64,000 nucleotides of DNA from Amulumruptor sp947039275 (GTDB taxonomy: Bacteria > Bacteroidota > Bacteroidia > Bacteroidales > Muribaculaceae). Below are positions 52,601 to 60,893 of this stretch, one piece after another. The translations under genes were made by a program, and so were the position numbers. The DNA is taken from contig CAMQYL010000009.1 of assembly GCA_947039275.1 (NCBI GenBank), positions 21,157-85,156 on the forward strand, in the 5' to 3' direction. Under the pieces are notes generated by a model that searched no databases, was not told the origin of the DNA, and worked only from the letters and a program-made list of their open reading frames with translations. Positions within the stretch are counted from its first letter, which is position 1, and each line of letters opens with the position of its first letter.

Positions 52601-54091
52601 ATGACATACAGACAAGCATTTACGAGACTGACACTCGTAATCTCCATCACGGTAGCGGCATCTATGGCGGTCGCTGCCGCTGATGTTGATTACTCAAAGG
52701 GTGTGTTGATAGTCAACGAGGACTGGTACGGTCACAACAACAGCACTGTCAACCACCTTGACCCCGACAATGCCGACGGCGTCTACTGGACCTACCGCGC
52801 CATCCAGAAGGAGAATCCCGGCATGCAGCTCGGCTGCACCAACCAGTATGGCGCATATTGGCATGACCGCCTCTATCTGATAGCCAAGCAGGACAAAGAC
52901 CCCGGTGCATCCGTGCAGGGCGGACGCATCACCGTTGCTGATGCGCGGACACTAAAAATCATCAAGCAGCTGCCACAGATTGACCCAAGCGGAGCGCAGT
53001 GTGACGGCAGAGGTTTCCTCGGTGTGACTGCTGACAAGGGTTACATCTCCACAAGCAACGGCGTGTGGATATTTGACCTTACCACTCTGACCGTCACCGG
53101 GCAGGTCAAGGGGTCGGAGAATCCCAGCGGTGCCGGCAGCGGAGGAAATCAGAATGTGGGCGGTTCGCTTTACCACGGTCAGTGTGGCACGATGGTCAGC
53201 GCAGCCGGAAAGGTATTCGTGGCGCACCAGTCAGCCGGGCTTCTCGTGGTTGACCCCGAGAAAGATGAGGTCATCGAGACCATCAGCATGGATATTGTCG
53301 CCGAGAAAGCCGGCATAGGGTCGGTGGTCAAGTCAAAGGACGGCATGCTGTGGCTCTCATTGGCAAAGACCACTGACGGTCGCGGAGCCGCGCTGCCTTA
53401 TCTTGTGAAAGTGGACCCCGTGACGCTCTCCACCGATGTCATCAGCGTCAGCGACCTCGGGGCGACATACGGACCTGCCAACTCGTGGTATGCCTGGACT
53501 CCAGACGGCTTTTTCGCATCGGAGCAGCACAATGTCATCTACTGGACAGGCGGTCAGAACTCGTGGTTTTCAGGTACAAACCTGTTTCGCTACGACATAG
53601 ACAGCAACAAAATCTCACATGTAATCGACCTGACAGCCGAAGGGCTTGGCTGGAAGATATACGGCTGCTCCGTGCGCATCCACCCCGTGACCGATGAGAT
53701 ATACATGTCGGTGTACCACAACTTCAATGACAACACTTATGTGACGCGCCGCTACACCTCCGACGGCAAATTGCTCAGGGAATATCCCATGATAGCCCGC
53801 TACTGGTTTCCCTCGCTGCCCATCTTCCCCGAAGCACCCGAGGCGTTGGCTCTGCCCGATGTCAGCTATGACGCACCTGCGGGGACCATCCGCTACGCTG
53901 ATGGTAACCTCTATATGACAGGTGTCAAAGGTGGCTTTGTGCGTGTCTATGACATGGCAGGGAGTAATGTGTCGGAGATAGCCGTCAACCCTCAGGGCGA
54001 CGGCATCTATCCCCTCCCATTGCCTCAAGGAATGTACGTAGTCTCCGATGGCTTCCAATCAGTCAAAATATTCGCTAACTTTGCACCATGA
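52601..54091 (+). CDS. Secreted beta-propeller protein of the B12 cluster
   Basis: A 496-residue exported protein with signal peptide MTYRQAFTRLTLVISITVAA. The sequence VLIVNEDWYGHNNSTVNHLD and RLYLIAKQDKDPGASVQGGR is closely similar to the propeller half of the preceding gene, so the two are paralogues. The C-terminal ~60 residues (VRVYDMAGSNVSEIAVNPQG, ending FQSVKIFANFAP) are sorting-tail-like. The repeated VNED/VNEG motif and blade structure match the BtuG-like lipoproteins at either end of the cluster, but this version lacks a lipobox Cys. A promoter for the next gene lies inside its last codons. Confidence 0.78.
   Translation: MTYRQAFTRLTLVISITVAASMAVAAADVDYSKGVLIVNEDWYGHNNSTVNHLDPDNADGVYWTYRAIQKENPGMQLGCTNQYGAYWHDRLYLIAKQDKDPGASVQGGRITVADARTLKIIKQLPQIDPSGAQCDGRGFLGVTADKGYISTSNGVWIFDLTTLTVTGQVKGSENPSGAGSGGNQNVGGSLYHGQCGTMVSAAGKVFVAHQSAGLLVVDPEKDEVIETISMDIVAEKAGIGSVVKSKDGMLWLSLAKTTDGRGAALPYLVKVDPVTLSTDVISVSDLGATYGPANSWYAWTPDGFFASEQHNVIYWTGGQNSWFSGTNLFRYDIDSNKISHVIDLTAEGLGWKIYGCSVRIHPVTDEIYMSVYHNFNDNTYVTRRYTSDGKLLREYPMIARYWFPSLPIFPEAPEALALPDVSYDAPAGTIRYADGNLYMTGVKGGFVRVYDMAGSNVSEIAVNPQGDGIYPLPLPQGMYVVSDGFQSVKIFANFAP
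54076..54083 (+). promoter_or_regulatory. Internal -7 box upstream of the BtuB-like gene
   Basis: TAACTTTG lies at the end of the preceding gene and would give a short leader of about 12 bases before ATG 54102. The receptor could then be transcribed independently of the riboswitch. Confidence 0.5.
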
Positions 54092-54101
54092 TTTCAACCC
54101 T

Positions 54102-56114
54102 ATGACGCGGATACACGCCATAATATCATCAATCATGCTTGCCGCAGTGTCGCTGCCCCCGGTGATGAGGGCTGACACTGTGACGGAGCAGCCTGACACC
54201 CTCAGCCTCGGCGAGGTGCAGGTGACCGCAGCCAAGCGCACCAAGGATGTCATCCCGGTGCAGGTGCTGTCGGGCGAAGACCTCGAAAGGCTCAACTCGC
54301 AGACCGTCGCCGATGCTCTGCGCTACTTCTCGGGCGTGCAGGTCAAGGACTACGGCGGCGTGGGCGGCATCAAGACCGTCAACGTGCGCTCCATGGGCAC
54401 CAACCATACCGGTGTGGTGTATGACGGCGTGGAACTCGGCAACGCCCAGAACGGTCAGATAGACCTCGGGCAGTTTTCGCTCGACAACATAGAGGCGATA
54501 TCGCTCTACAACGGTCAGAAGAGCGAAATCCTCCAGCCCGCGCGTGACTTCGGCACGGCTGCCACGGTGTATATGCGCACCCGCACACCGCGCTTCGCCG
54601 ATGGGGAGACCTACCACGCCCGCTTCAACATGCGTTTCGGCTCGTTTGACCTTATAAACCCGTCGGCACTGATAGAGATACGCCTGGCGCGCACTGTCAA
54701 TGCCTCCCTCAGCGCGGAGTGGCTCAACTCAAGCGGCAAGTACAAGTTCCGCTACAAGCGCGTCACCCCAGCCGGGCAACTCGCCTACGACACTACCGCC
54801 GTGCGCCAGAACGGTGACATCAACGCCACGCGCATAGAGCTGAATCTCAACGGCTACATCAACATGGGCAAGTGGCACTTCAAGGCTTACAACTACAACT
54901 CCGAGCGCGGCATCCCCGGAGCTATCGTCAACAATGTGTGGCGGCGCGGCGAGAGGGTGTGGGACACCAACTCGTTCGTTCAGGGCAGTTTCCAGAAGAT
55001 GATAGGCAACTTCACCACCCTTGCCAATGCCAAATACGCTTTCTACCGCACCCACTATGTCAACAATGACGACAAGCAGGTGAAGGTGGACAATCTCTAC
55101 CGCCAGAAGGAGGCTTACGTCTCCTCAGCCAACGAGTACCGGATCAAGCCGTGGTGGCGCGTGTCGGCGAGCTACGACTTCCAGTGGAACGGTCTGGATG
55201 CCGATATGTATGATTTCGCACGTCCTGACCGTTTCAGCAACTATCTGTCGGCGGCGACAGCCATAGACTACAAGCGTCTGCGCTTCCAGGCTTCGGGCAT
55301 GTACACGTGGATACATGACCGCATCGAGGGGCGCGAAAGTCCCAAGGACAAATCGGTGTTCACCCCGGCGGTCTATGCTTCGTTCAATCCGCTGCGCTCG
55401 CGGGATTTCGCCGTGAGGGCATTCTACAAGCGGTCGTTCCGCATGCCCACGTTCAACGACCTCTATTATGCCGACATGGGCAACGCCAAGCTTGACCCCG
55501 AGACGGTCACGCAATACAATGCCGGGCTGCTCTATGATGCCAACCGTGGCGAGAAATTTGTCAGCGAGATACGCGCAAGCGTGGATGTATATTATAATAA
55601 GGTGAAAAACAAGATTGTAGCCTATCCCAAGGGACAGCAGTTTCGCTGGACGATGCTCAATCTCGGACTGGTGGACATACGCGGCGTGGATGCCAACGCC
55701 ATGGTGACGCTGATGCCCATGTGTGACCTCGCGCTGACTTTCCGTGCACAGTACACATTCCAGCGCGCCATCGACATCACCGACCCTGCGGACAACTACT
55801 ACCGTGACCAGATACCTTACATCCCGCGCCATTCGGGCTCGGCTGTGTTCAATGGACAGTGGCGGCGATTGGGCGTCAACTACAGCTTCATCTACGTGGG
55901 TGAGCGTTACAACCAGCAGGAAAATATCCGCTACAATTACACGCAGCCCTGGTACACCAGCGACATCTCCCTGAGTTACGACCTGCCTATCAAGGCGGTC
56001 AAGCTGCGCGGACTGCTCGAAATCAACAACCTGCTGAGCCAGGACTATGATGTGATACTCAACTACCCGATGCCTAAACGCAATTTCCGCGTGACTTTAA
56101 CAGCCGAGATATGA
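54102..56114 (+). CDS. btuB: TonB-dependent outer-membrane receptor, BtuB-like
   Basis: A 670-residue receptor. I choose ATG 54102 (MTRIHAIISSIMLAAVSLPP, a signal peptide) because an upstream ATG lies before the -7 box. The mature N-terminus carries a TonB-box-like TLSLGEVQVTAAKR, then a plug domain (IPVQVLSGEDLERLNSQTVA; VNVRSMGTNHTGVVYDGVEL) and a 22-strand-type barrel, ending RNFRVTLTAEI. It lacks the N-terminal CarboxypepD_reg domain of SusC-type receptors, as BtuB does. Being downstream of a B12 riboswitch and next to BtuG-like lipoproteins, it should import cobalamin. Confidence 0.85.
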   Translation: MTRIHAIISSIMLAAVSLPPVMRADTVTEQPDTLSLGEVQVTAAKRTKDVIPVQVLSGEDLERLNSQTVADALRYFSGVQVKDYGGVGGIKTVNVRSMGTNHTGVVYDGVELGNAQNGQIDLGQFSLDNIEAISLYNGQKSEILQPARDFGTAATVYMRTRTPRFADGETYHARFNMRFGSFDLINPSALIEIRLARTVNASLSAEWLNSSGKYKFRYKRVTPAGQLAYDTTAVRQNGDINATRIELNLNGYINMGKWHFKAYNYNSERGIPGAIVNNVWRRGERVWDTNSFVQGSFQKMIGNFTTLANAKYAFYRTHYVNNDDKQVKVDNLYRQKEAYVSSANEYRIKPWWRVSASYDFQWNGLDADMYDFARPDRFSNYLSAATAIDYKRLRFQASGMYTWIHDRIEGRESPKDKSVFTPAVYASFNPLRSRDFAVRAFYKRSFRMPTFNDLYYADMGNAKLDPETVTQYNAGLLYDANRGEKFVSEIRASVDVYYNKVKNKIVAYPKGQQFRWTMLNLGLVDIRGVDANAMVTLMPMCDLALTFRAQYTFQRAIDITDPADNYYRDQIPYIPRHSGSAVFNGQWRRLGVNYSFIYVGERYNQQENIRYNYTQPWYTSDISLSYDLPIKAVKLRGLLEINNLLSQDYDVILNYPMPKRNFRVTLTAEI

Positions 56115-57265
56115 AAATCAGATTACGCATACTTGCCTCCCTCATGATGGCGGCAGTCATGTCGCTGACATCGTGCCGCACAGACCCCGAGATGGTGCCG
56201 TCATCGTCGGTGGATGTCGGTGACCGCCAGTTTGGCAGCTACCGTGGATTCTACCTGCTCAACGAGGGCAACATGGGGTCAAACAAGTGTACCCTCGACT
56301 ACTACGACTATGAGGACGGCATATATTACCGCAACATCTACGCCGAGCGCAACCCCTCGGTGGTGATGGAGCTTGGCGATGTGGGCAACGATATGGCTGT
56401 CTACCGCGACCGGCTCTATATCGTGGTCAATTGCAGCCACAAGGTAGAGGTGCTTGATGCGCATACGGCGGTGCGCATCGGACAGGTGGACATCCCCAAC
56501 TGCCGCTTCATCAAGTTTGTCGGTGACAAGGCGTATGTGTCGAGCTACGTCGGTCCGGTGGAGATAGGAGCCGGAGCGCCAAAAGGGGCGATATATGAGT
56601 TTGACCTCGCCACGCTCCGCGTCACGCGCACGTGCACTGTCGGCTACCAGCCCGAACAGATGGAGGTGATTGACGGTCAGATTTATGTGGCAAATTCTGG
56701 CGGCTACAACCCTGCTGACTACGACAATACCGTGTCGGTGGTGGATATAGCCACGATGACCCAGCTGACGCAGATAGAGGTGGGTATCAATCTCTACGCA
56801 ATGCAGCGCGATGCGTGGGGACGGCTCTGGGTGTCATCGCGCGGCAACTACAAGAATGTGGAGAGCTGCCTATATCTCCTTGAAAAGCAGCCCGGCGATG
56901 CGTATTACAAGCCCGTGCGCCGATATGACACACCCATCTCCGCGATGACCATCGACGGCACCGACCTCTATTATCTCGCGGATGCGTGGAGCGAAATCAC
57001 CATGACATCCTCGCGCAGCTACGGCATACTCGACCTCCGCACCCTGCAGCTGACGGGCGCGAATTTCATCACTGACGGCACAGAAGCTGCCATCAAGCAG
57101 CCGTACGGTCTCGCCGTCAACCCCGACAACGGCGACATCTTCGTCACCGATGCCAAAAACTACGTCTCCTCCGGCACCCTCTACTGCTTTGACCGCTACG
57201 GAGTGCGCAAATGGTCAGTAGCCACCGGCGACATCCCCCGCGCCCTCGCCTTCGTCCCCCGCTGA
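56111..57265 (+). CDS. Surface lipoprotein with beta-propeller (DUF5074/BtuG-like), copy 2
   Basis: A 384-residue lipoprotein whose ATG overlaps the receptor stop (ATGA), so the two are probably translationally coupled. The signal ends in SLTSC with Cys22. It is closely related to copy 1 (GFYLLNEGNMGSNKCTLDYY, VDIPNCRFIKF, DIFVTDAKNYVSSGTLYCF). Coupling to BtuB suggests that this copy forms the lid-like BtuG-BtuB complex. The presence of two copies could broaden corrinoid specificity, which is inference. Confidence 0.87.
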   Translation: MKIRLRILASLMMAAVMSLTSCRTDPEMVPSSSVDVGDRQFGSYRGFYLLNEGNMGSNKCTLDYYDYEDGIYYRNIYAERNPSVVMELGDVGNDMAVYRDRLYIVVNCSHKVEVLDAHTAVRIGQVDIPNCRFIKFVGDKAYVSSYVGPVEIGAGAPKGAIYEFDLATLRVTRTCTVGYQPEQMEVIDGQIYVANSGGYNPADYDNTVSVVDIATMTQLTQIEVGINLYAMQRDAWGRLWVSSRGNYKNVESCLYLLEKQPGDAYYKPVRRYDTPISAMTIDGTDLYYLADAWSEITMTSSRSYGILDLRTLQLTGANFITDGTEAAIKQPYGLAVNPDNGDIFVTDAKNYVSSGTLYCFDRYGVRKWSVATGDIPRALAFVPR

Positions 57266-57270
57266 CATCA

Positions 57271-57540
57271 GGGTGCGCCTCCTACGGAGGCGGTTTTTAG
57301 GGTAGGACGGCGTGTGTACAGTGGTCAGCCAAGCTTACAGCTTGTTGACCACTGCCTAACATGTGTGCCTCCTACGGAGGCGTGTGCTGGGGAGGGTCTT
57401 TGATTGATTTGTGTGTGGGGAGGATGCCGAGTCTCTGTAGGAGACTGACATGTTAGGCAGTGGTCACACAAACCGTAGGTTTGGCTGACCACTGTGACAA
57501 AAGCCACCTCCTCCAAAACCGCCTCCGTGGGAGGCGTACC
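57271..57540. repeat. Palindromic repeats left of the transposase (family C)
   Basis: In order: GCCTCC-TAC-GGAGGC (57277-57291), a CAGTGGTCA/TGACCACTG hairpin with an inner AAGCT/AGCTT stem (57319-57354), GCCTCC-TAC-GGAGGC (57367-57381), GTCTC/GAGAC (57431-57445), CAGTGGTCA/TGACCACTG with inner AAACC/GGTTT (57458-57494), and GCCTCC-GTG-GGAGGC (57521-57535). The last ~90 bases recur right of the transposase gene. Confidence 0.85.
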
Positions 57541-57605
57541 ATCACCGCAATATTTTTGAATAATATAGAGGCATTGTCACATATTATCCGTACATTGGGC
57601 ATATC

Positions 57606-58067
57606 ATGGCAAACACGTTTCTTCAAATATTCATACATGTGGTTTTCGCGGTGAAAAACCGTGGGTCGCTGATAAATCCGCAATGGATTCCCTATGTGCA
57701 CCGGTATATCGCAGGGGTCATCAATGCTCGCGGGCATCAAGTCATCGCTGTCGGGGGCACGCAGAATCACGTGCATATTCTCTTCTCGTTGTCGTCCAAG
57801 GAGGCGGTAAGCGATCTGATAAGGGAGGTGAAAATCAGTACCCATCGGTATATCGAGTCCAAGAGGGCTGCGCTCTATGATTTCAGCTGGCAGACGGGCT
57901 ATGTGTGTATATCGGTGTCGCCATCTAACGTGGAGTCGGTTAAGAGGTATATCCAGCATCAGATGGAGCACCACCACGGTGTCACGATGCGTCAGGAGAT
58001 AGCCAGTATGCTTGACAGAGCTGGCGTGGAATATGACGAGCGGTATCTTTTTGAGGATGCGGAATAG
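57606..58067 (+). mobile_element. IS200-like HUH transposase gene (TnpA/RAYT-type), single-domain
   Basis: A 153-residue protein of the Y1-transposase family. The HUH pair is H55-x-H57 in NHVHILF, and the catalytic Tyr is likely Y115 in KRYIQHQMEH, with Q119 in the usual YIxxQ arrangement. The end DERYLFE is typical of this family in Bacteroidota. There is no TnpB partner. Instead, palindromic repeats bracket it on both sides (57271-57540 and 58075-58203), the layout of a REPtron with a REP-associated transposase (RAYT). Start MANTFLQIFIHVVFAVK is standard. It appears intact. Confidence 0.88.
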
Positions 58068-58074
58068 GCAGCGG

Positions 58075-58203
58075 TGCGCCTCCTACGGAGACGGTTTTGT
58101 GGGGTAAGACGGCATGTTAGGCAGTGGTCATGCAAACCGTAGGTTTGGCTGACCACTGTGGCAAGAACCACCCCTCCAATTTCGCCTCCGTGGGAGGCGT
58201 ACC
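58075..58203. repeat. Palindromic repeats right of the transposase (family C)
   Basis: GCCTCC-TAC-GGAGAC (58079-58092), a CAGTGGTCA/TGACCACTG hairpin with inner AAACC/GGTTT (58122-58158) and GCCTCC-GTG-GGAGGC (58184-58198). About 90 bases (58114-58203) are a direct repeat of 57450-57540. Confidence 0.85.
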
Positions 58204-58214
58204 TATTATTAGGG

Positions 58215-58493
58215 CTACAGGGTGCGCCAGATGGCGGCGATGGAGTCGTGGTGGGTGGCTGTGGCGGCGCGGGAGGCGTTGAGGGCGGTTTCGCCCTCGA
58301 TCATGTCGGGCTTGTTGGTGTAGATGGCGTTGTAGAGGTGGTAGGCGCGGTCGTAGTCGCCAGCCACGAGGCATGAGTCAGCCTCCTTGCGCATGTCGCG
58401 GAAAGCGGCGTTTTTGCCGAGATTGTAAGCCACGGTGTGCAGGAGCATGTAGGCTGCGGCTATGGAGATTATGGCTGTGAGAAAGGTTTTCAT
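58215..58493 (-). CDS. Small exported or membrane-anchored protein, tetratricopeptide-like
   Basis: A 92-residue protein with an N-terminal hydrophobic segment (MKTFLTAIISIAAAYMLLHT) and one TPR-like helix pair (ADSCLVAGDYDRAYHLYNAI). It is the last gene of a minus-strand group after the sigma factor and the four-helix membrane protein, with a 9-bp gap. Function unknown. Confidence 0.6.
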   Translation of the reverse strand: MKTFLTAIISIAAAYMLLHTVAYNLGKNAAFRDMRKEADSCLVAGDYDRAYHLYNAIYTNKPDMIEGETALNASRAATATHHDSIAAIWRTL

Positions 58494-58502
58494 GACGTGT
58501 GG

Positions 58503-59153
58503 TTATTGAGGATTGACGAATGAGTCTATCTCGCGGATGGCTTTGCGGTCTACCCGCTGGTAGAGGAGGTAGTATATCAGCACTCCGATTATGGCGGATG
58601 CGAATATCACTATATAGACCATCAACGAGCTGCGCCACGATGCTCCGGCGAATGCTCCGGTGGTGCTGGTGAAGAGTTCGTAGAGAAACCATCCCGCCCA
58701 CAGCACGGAGAGGGGCAGCCCCCAGAGTATCTGTGCGTTGCGATCAGCGATACGGCGGAGTATCTTGCGGCGCAGTTCCACGAGGGGGAGCGAGGAGTAG
58801 TCGTCGCGTGACAGCGAGCCTCGGGCTATGCGTGTCTGGACGGCGGCGTTGACGGTGTAGAGAGCGATGGTTACAGCCACGAACAGCCATGAGATGCCGT
58901 TGAATTGTCTGAGAGCCAGCATCACCGCTGCCATGATGGGGACGAGTGCCCAGTTGAGCCAAAAGATGCCACGGTTTTGTGCGCGTGTCGGTGTCAGAGA
59001 GGGGGAGCATATCAGTTGGCGCAAGCGGTTTTCGTCGATCAGCGGCTGCTGTGACAGGTGTGATTGTAGAGCCTGCATCTCGCTGCGCATGATGTCAAAT
59101 TCGTCTGTAGCCGCGGCTGGTATGGGAGGAGGTGTGGGTATATTCGGTTTCAT
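58503..59153 (-). CDS. Membrane protein co-transcribed with the ECF sigma factor
   Basis: A 216-residue protein with a proline-rich N-terminus (MKPNIPTPPPIPAAATDEFD), a coiled or helical stretch (IMRSEMQALQSHLSQQPL) and about four transmembrane helices (WALVPIMAAVMLAL; WLFVAVTIALYTVNAA; LPLSVLWAGWFLYELF; YIVIFASAIIGVLIYYLLY). It starts 3 bp after the sigma-factor stop, so co-expression is nearly certain. It could act as an anti-sigma or sensor protein, as is common for genes in this position, but it has no recognisable zinc anti-sigma motif. Confidence 0.65.
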   Translation of the reverse strand: MKPNIPTPPPIPAAATDEFDIMRSEMQALQSHLSQQPLIDENRLRQLICSPSLTPTRAQNRGIFWLNWALVPIMAAVMLALRQFNGISWLFVAVTIALYTVNAAVQTRIARGSLSRDDYSSLPLVELRRKILRRIADRNAQILWGLPLSVLWAGWFLYELFTSTTGAFAGASWRSSLMVYIVIFASAIIGVLIYYLLYQRVDRKAIREIDSFVNPQ

Positions 59154-59156
59154 GAT

Positions 59157-59636
59157 TCAATCCTTTTGGTTTTTGAGTTTTTCGCGTATTCTCACTAAGC
59201 GGACGCTGACAGCCTTGGCGGAAATGCCTACGATGGCTCCGATTTCGTCATAGGGGAGGTTTTCGAGCCACAGGAGCACTATCGCGCGGTCAAACGGTTC
59301 GAGACGTTGGATGCGGTCGTGCAGGAGGCGTGTCTGCTGCCCTACATCGGTCTGGTCGGCGAGGATGTCGGGGTCGATGTCTATCGCCTGGCATGCCGGT
59401 CGGCGGCGTTTCTTGCGGTCGGCAGAGATGCAGGTGTTGAGCGTGACACGGTAAGCCCATGTGCGCGGCGAGCTGTCTCCTCGAAATGAGGCGAAGCCGC
59501 TCCACAGGTTGATCAGTGCCTCCTGAAACAGATCATCTGCTTCCGCTTTGCCGTCAGCAAACATCAGGCACACCGAGTAGACGGTGGCTTTCTGGTCGCG
59601 GACAAACTGCACGAAGGCGTTTTCTTGCTTGGTCAT
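59157..59636 (-). CDS. RNA polymerase sigma factor, ECF subfamily
   Basis: A 159-residue sigma factor starting at ATG 59636 (MTKQENAFVQFVRDQKATVY). A longer frame continues upstream through a tandem repeat but that part is not coding. Region 2 is visible in FADGKAEADDLFQEALINLW (residues 29-48), with the promoter-melting SSPRTWAYRVTLNTCISADR. Region 4 is DRAIVLLWLENLPYDEIGAI and VGISAKAVSVRLVRIREKLK (helix-turn-helix). It is followed by a membrane protein after 3 bp. Its target promoters cannot be deduced. Confidence 0.9.
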   Translation of the reverse strand: MTKQENAFVQFVRDQKATVYSVCLMFADGKAEADDLFQEALINLWSGFASFRGDSSPRTWAYRVTLNTCISADRKKRRRPACQAIDIDPDILADQTDVGQQTRLLHDRIQRLEPFDRAIVLLWLENLPYDEIGAIVGISAKAVSVRLVRIREKLKNQKD

Positions 59637-59723
59637 TGGGGTTAAGCTGTTACGTTGTGTATGCTTTTTTTGATTATTGGACGCAACAGCTCGCGAAAAA
59701 CTACATCGCCAGAGAAAAATTTT

Positions 59724-59791
59724 TATAAATCTTATAAGTCTTATAAGTCTTATAAGTCTTATAAATCTTATAAATCTTATAAGACTTATAA
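59724..59791. repeat. 10-bp tandem repeat array
   Basis: About seven units of CTTATAAATC/CTTATAAGTC repeat with a 10-bp period between the DUF4834 gene and the sigma-factor gene. CTTATAAG is itself a palindrome. A related three-unit array is at 39960-39992. Confidence 0.8.
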
Positions 59792-59800
59792 CCCTTCTTT

Positions 59801-60163
59801 TCAGGGGATGTCTTCCCACTCGGCATCCACGATCTGCGACTCGGTGACGGTGGTGCGCTTCTTTGTGGTGCCGTTGTCGGTCTTGGTGGTTTCCGTCTCG
59901 GAAACCACGATGTCTTCAAATTCCACGTATTCGCCGTCGTCCTTGGTGAATATCTTGCGCCGGCGGCGTGGCTTGGTCTGCTCTTTGCTGCCCTTGGAGC
60001 GCGATTTCTGTCGCGGCGGCTCTTGTCCTGTAGCCTGGCGGTAGAATTGCTCCCATGCCGAGCGTTGCTGCTTATATGCTCCCACGCCGCGCCATATGAA
60101 GCGGATGGCTTTAAATATAAACCACAGGAAGAGAGCCCAGAGTATTAAGCTTATGAAACTCAT
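59801..60163 (-). CDS. DUF4834-family membrane protein
   Basis: A 120-residue protein with one N-terminal transmembrane helix (FISLILWALFLWFIFKAIRF), a basic segment (RQKSRSKGSKEQTKPRRRRK) and an acidic C-terminus (ESQIVDAEWEDIP). This matches DUF4834 proteins that lie beside phosphatidylserine genes in Bacteroidota. Its ATG overlaps the pssA stop in an ATGA arrangement, so it is translated together with pssA. The function is not known. Confidence 0.78.
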   Translation of the reverse strand: MSFISLILWALFLWFIFKAIRFIWRGVGAYKQQRSAWEQFYRQATGQEPPRQKSRSKGSKEQTKPRRRRKIFTKDDGEYVEFEDIVVSETETTKTDNGTTKKRTTVTESQIVDAEWEDIP

Positions 60164-60873
60164 GCTTGAGGAGTGGGGGTTCTACGGGCGGTGCCTATCG
60201 AGAGGATGATGTAGACGAGTACCGTCCATGACAGTCCCGGCACACCGCATACGGCGAGAAAGGCTATGCAGGTGAGTATCAGCAGATAGCGCACGGCATT
60301 GTCACGCCAGCTGAAATTGGCGAATTTGAGCGAGAACAGCGGCAGATTGCTGACCATCAGCAGCGGGAACGCTATCAGCAATATCGCCATGTATATCTCG
60401 CCCGGGAAATCGTGGGTGTCAAGCCATGCCACAGCTCCGATCCAGAAGAGGGCATTGGCAGGGATGGGAAGTCCGATAAACGATGTGGTCTGGCGGTCGT
60501 CACAGTTGAACTTGGCAAGACGTAGCGCGCCCATCACCACTATCCACAGCGACAGGTAGCTCGTCCATGAGCCGGCGGTGTGCGCCATCATGAAGTTGAA
60601 CATCAGCAGAGCGGGAGCCAGCCCGAAGCTGATGAGGTCGCTCAGCGAGTCGAGTTCCTTGCCGATCTCGCTGTAGGCATGGAGCAGACGCGCCATCGCG
60701 CCGTCCATGAAGTCGAATATGGCAGCGAGTCCGATGAATATGAAAGCCCACTGGTAGCCTTGCAGCCCGCAGGCGAGCGGCTCAAGCGAGCGGAAAGAGA
60801 GAATGCATGCCACAGAACCGCAGATGAGGTTGAGGCATGTGATGGTATTAGGAATGAAGCGACGTAAGCTCAT
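60160..60873 (-). CDS. pssA: CDP-diacylglycerol--serine O-phosphatidyltransferase
   Basis: A 237-residue integral membrane CDP-alcohol phosphatidyltransferase that makes phosphatidylserine from CDP-diacylglycerol and serine. The signature D-G-x2-A-R-x8-G-x3-D-x3-D is perfect: D57, G58, A61, R62, G71, D75, D79. Several transmembrane helices follow. It lies 20 bp downstream of psd on the minus strand and overlaps DUF4834 by 4 bp, giving a psd-pssA-DUF4834 operon for phosphatidylethanolamine synthesis. Confidence 0.95.
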   Translation of the reverse strand: MSLRRFIPNTITCLNLICGSVACILSFRSLEPLACGLQGYQWAFIFIGLAAIFDFMDGAMARLLHAYSEIGKELDSLSDLISFGLAPALLMFNFMMAHTAGSWTSYLSLWIVVMGALRLAKFNCDDRQTTSFIGLPIPANALFWIGAVAWLDTHDFPGEIYMAILLIAFPLLMVSNLPLFSLKFANFSWRDNAVRYLLILTCIAFLAVCGVPGLSWTVLVYIILSIGTARRTPTPQA

Positions 60874-60893
60874 TGAGATAAGTGCGGTAGGTG

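Noticed and set aside
57271..58203. Complete IS605-type insertion sequence with TnpB
   Set aside because: No second gene is present, and the flanking palindromes recur elsewhere without the transposase.
59724..59791. CRISPR-like array
   Set aside because: The units are 10 bp, directly abutting and without unique spacers, and there are no cas genes.
59640..59819. N-terminal extension of the sigma factor through the 10-bp array
   Set aside because: It translates the tandem repeat as repeated RFIRLI-like words. The conserved start is ATG 59636.
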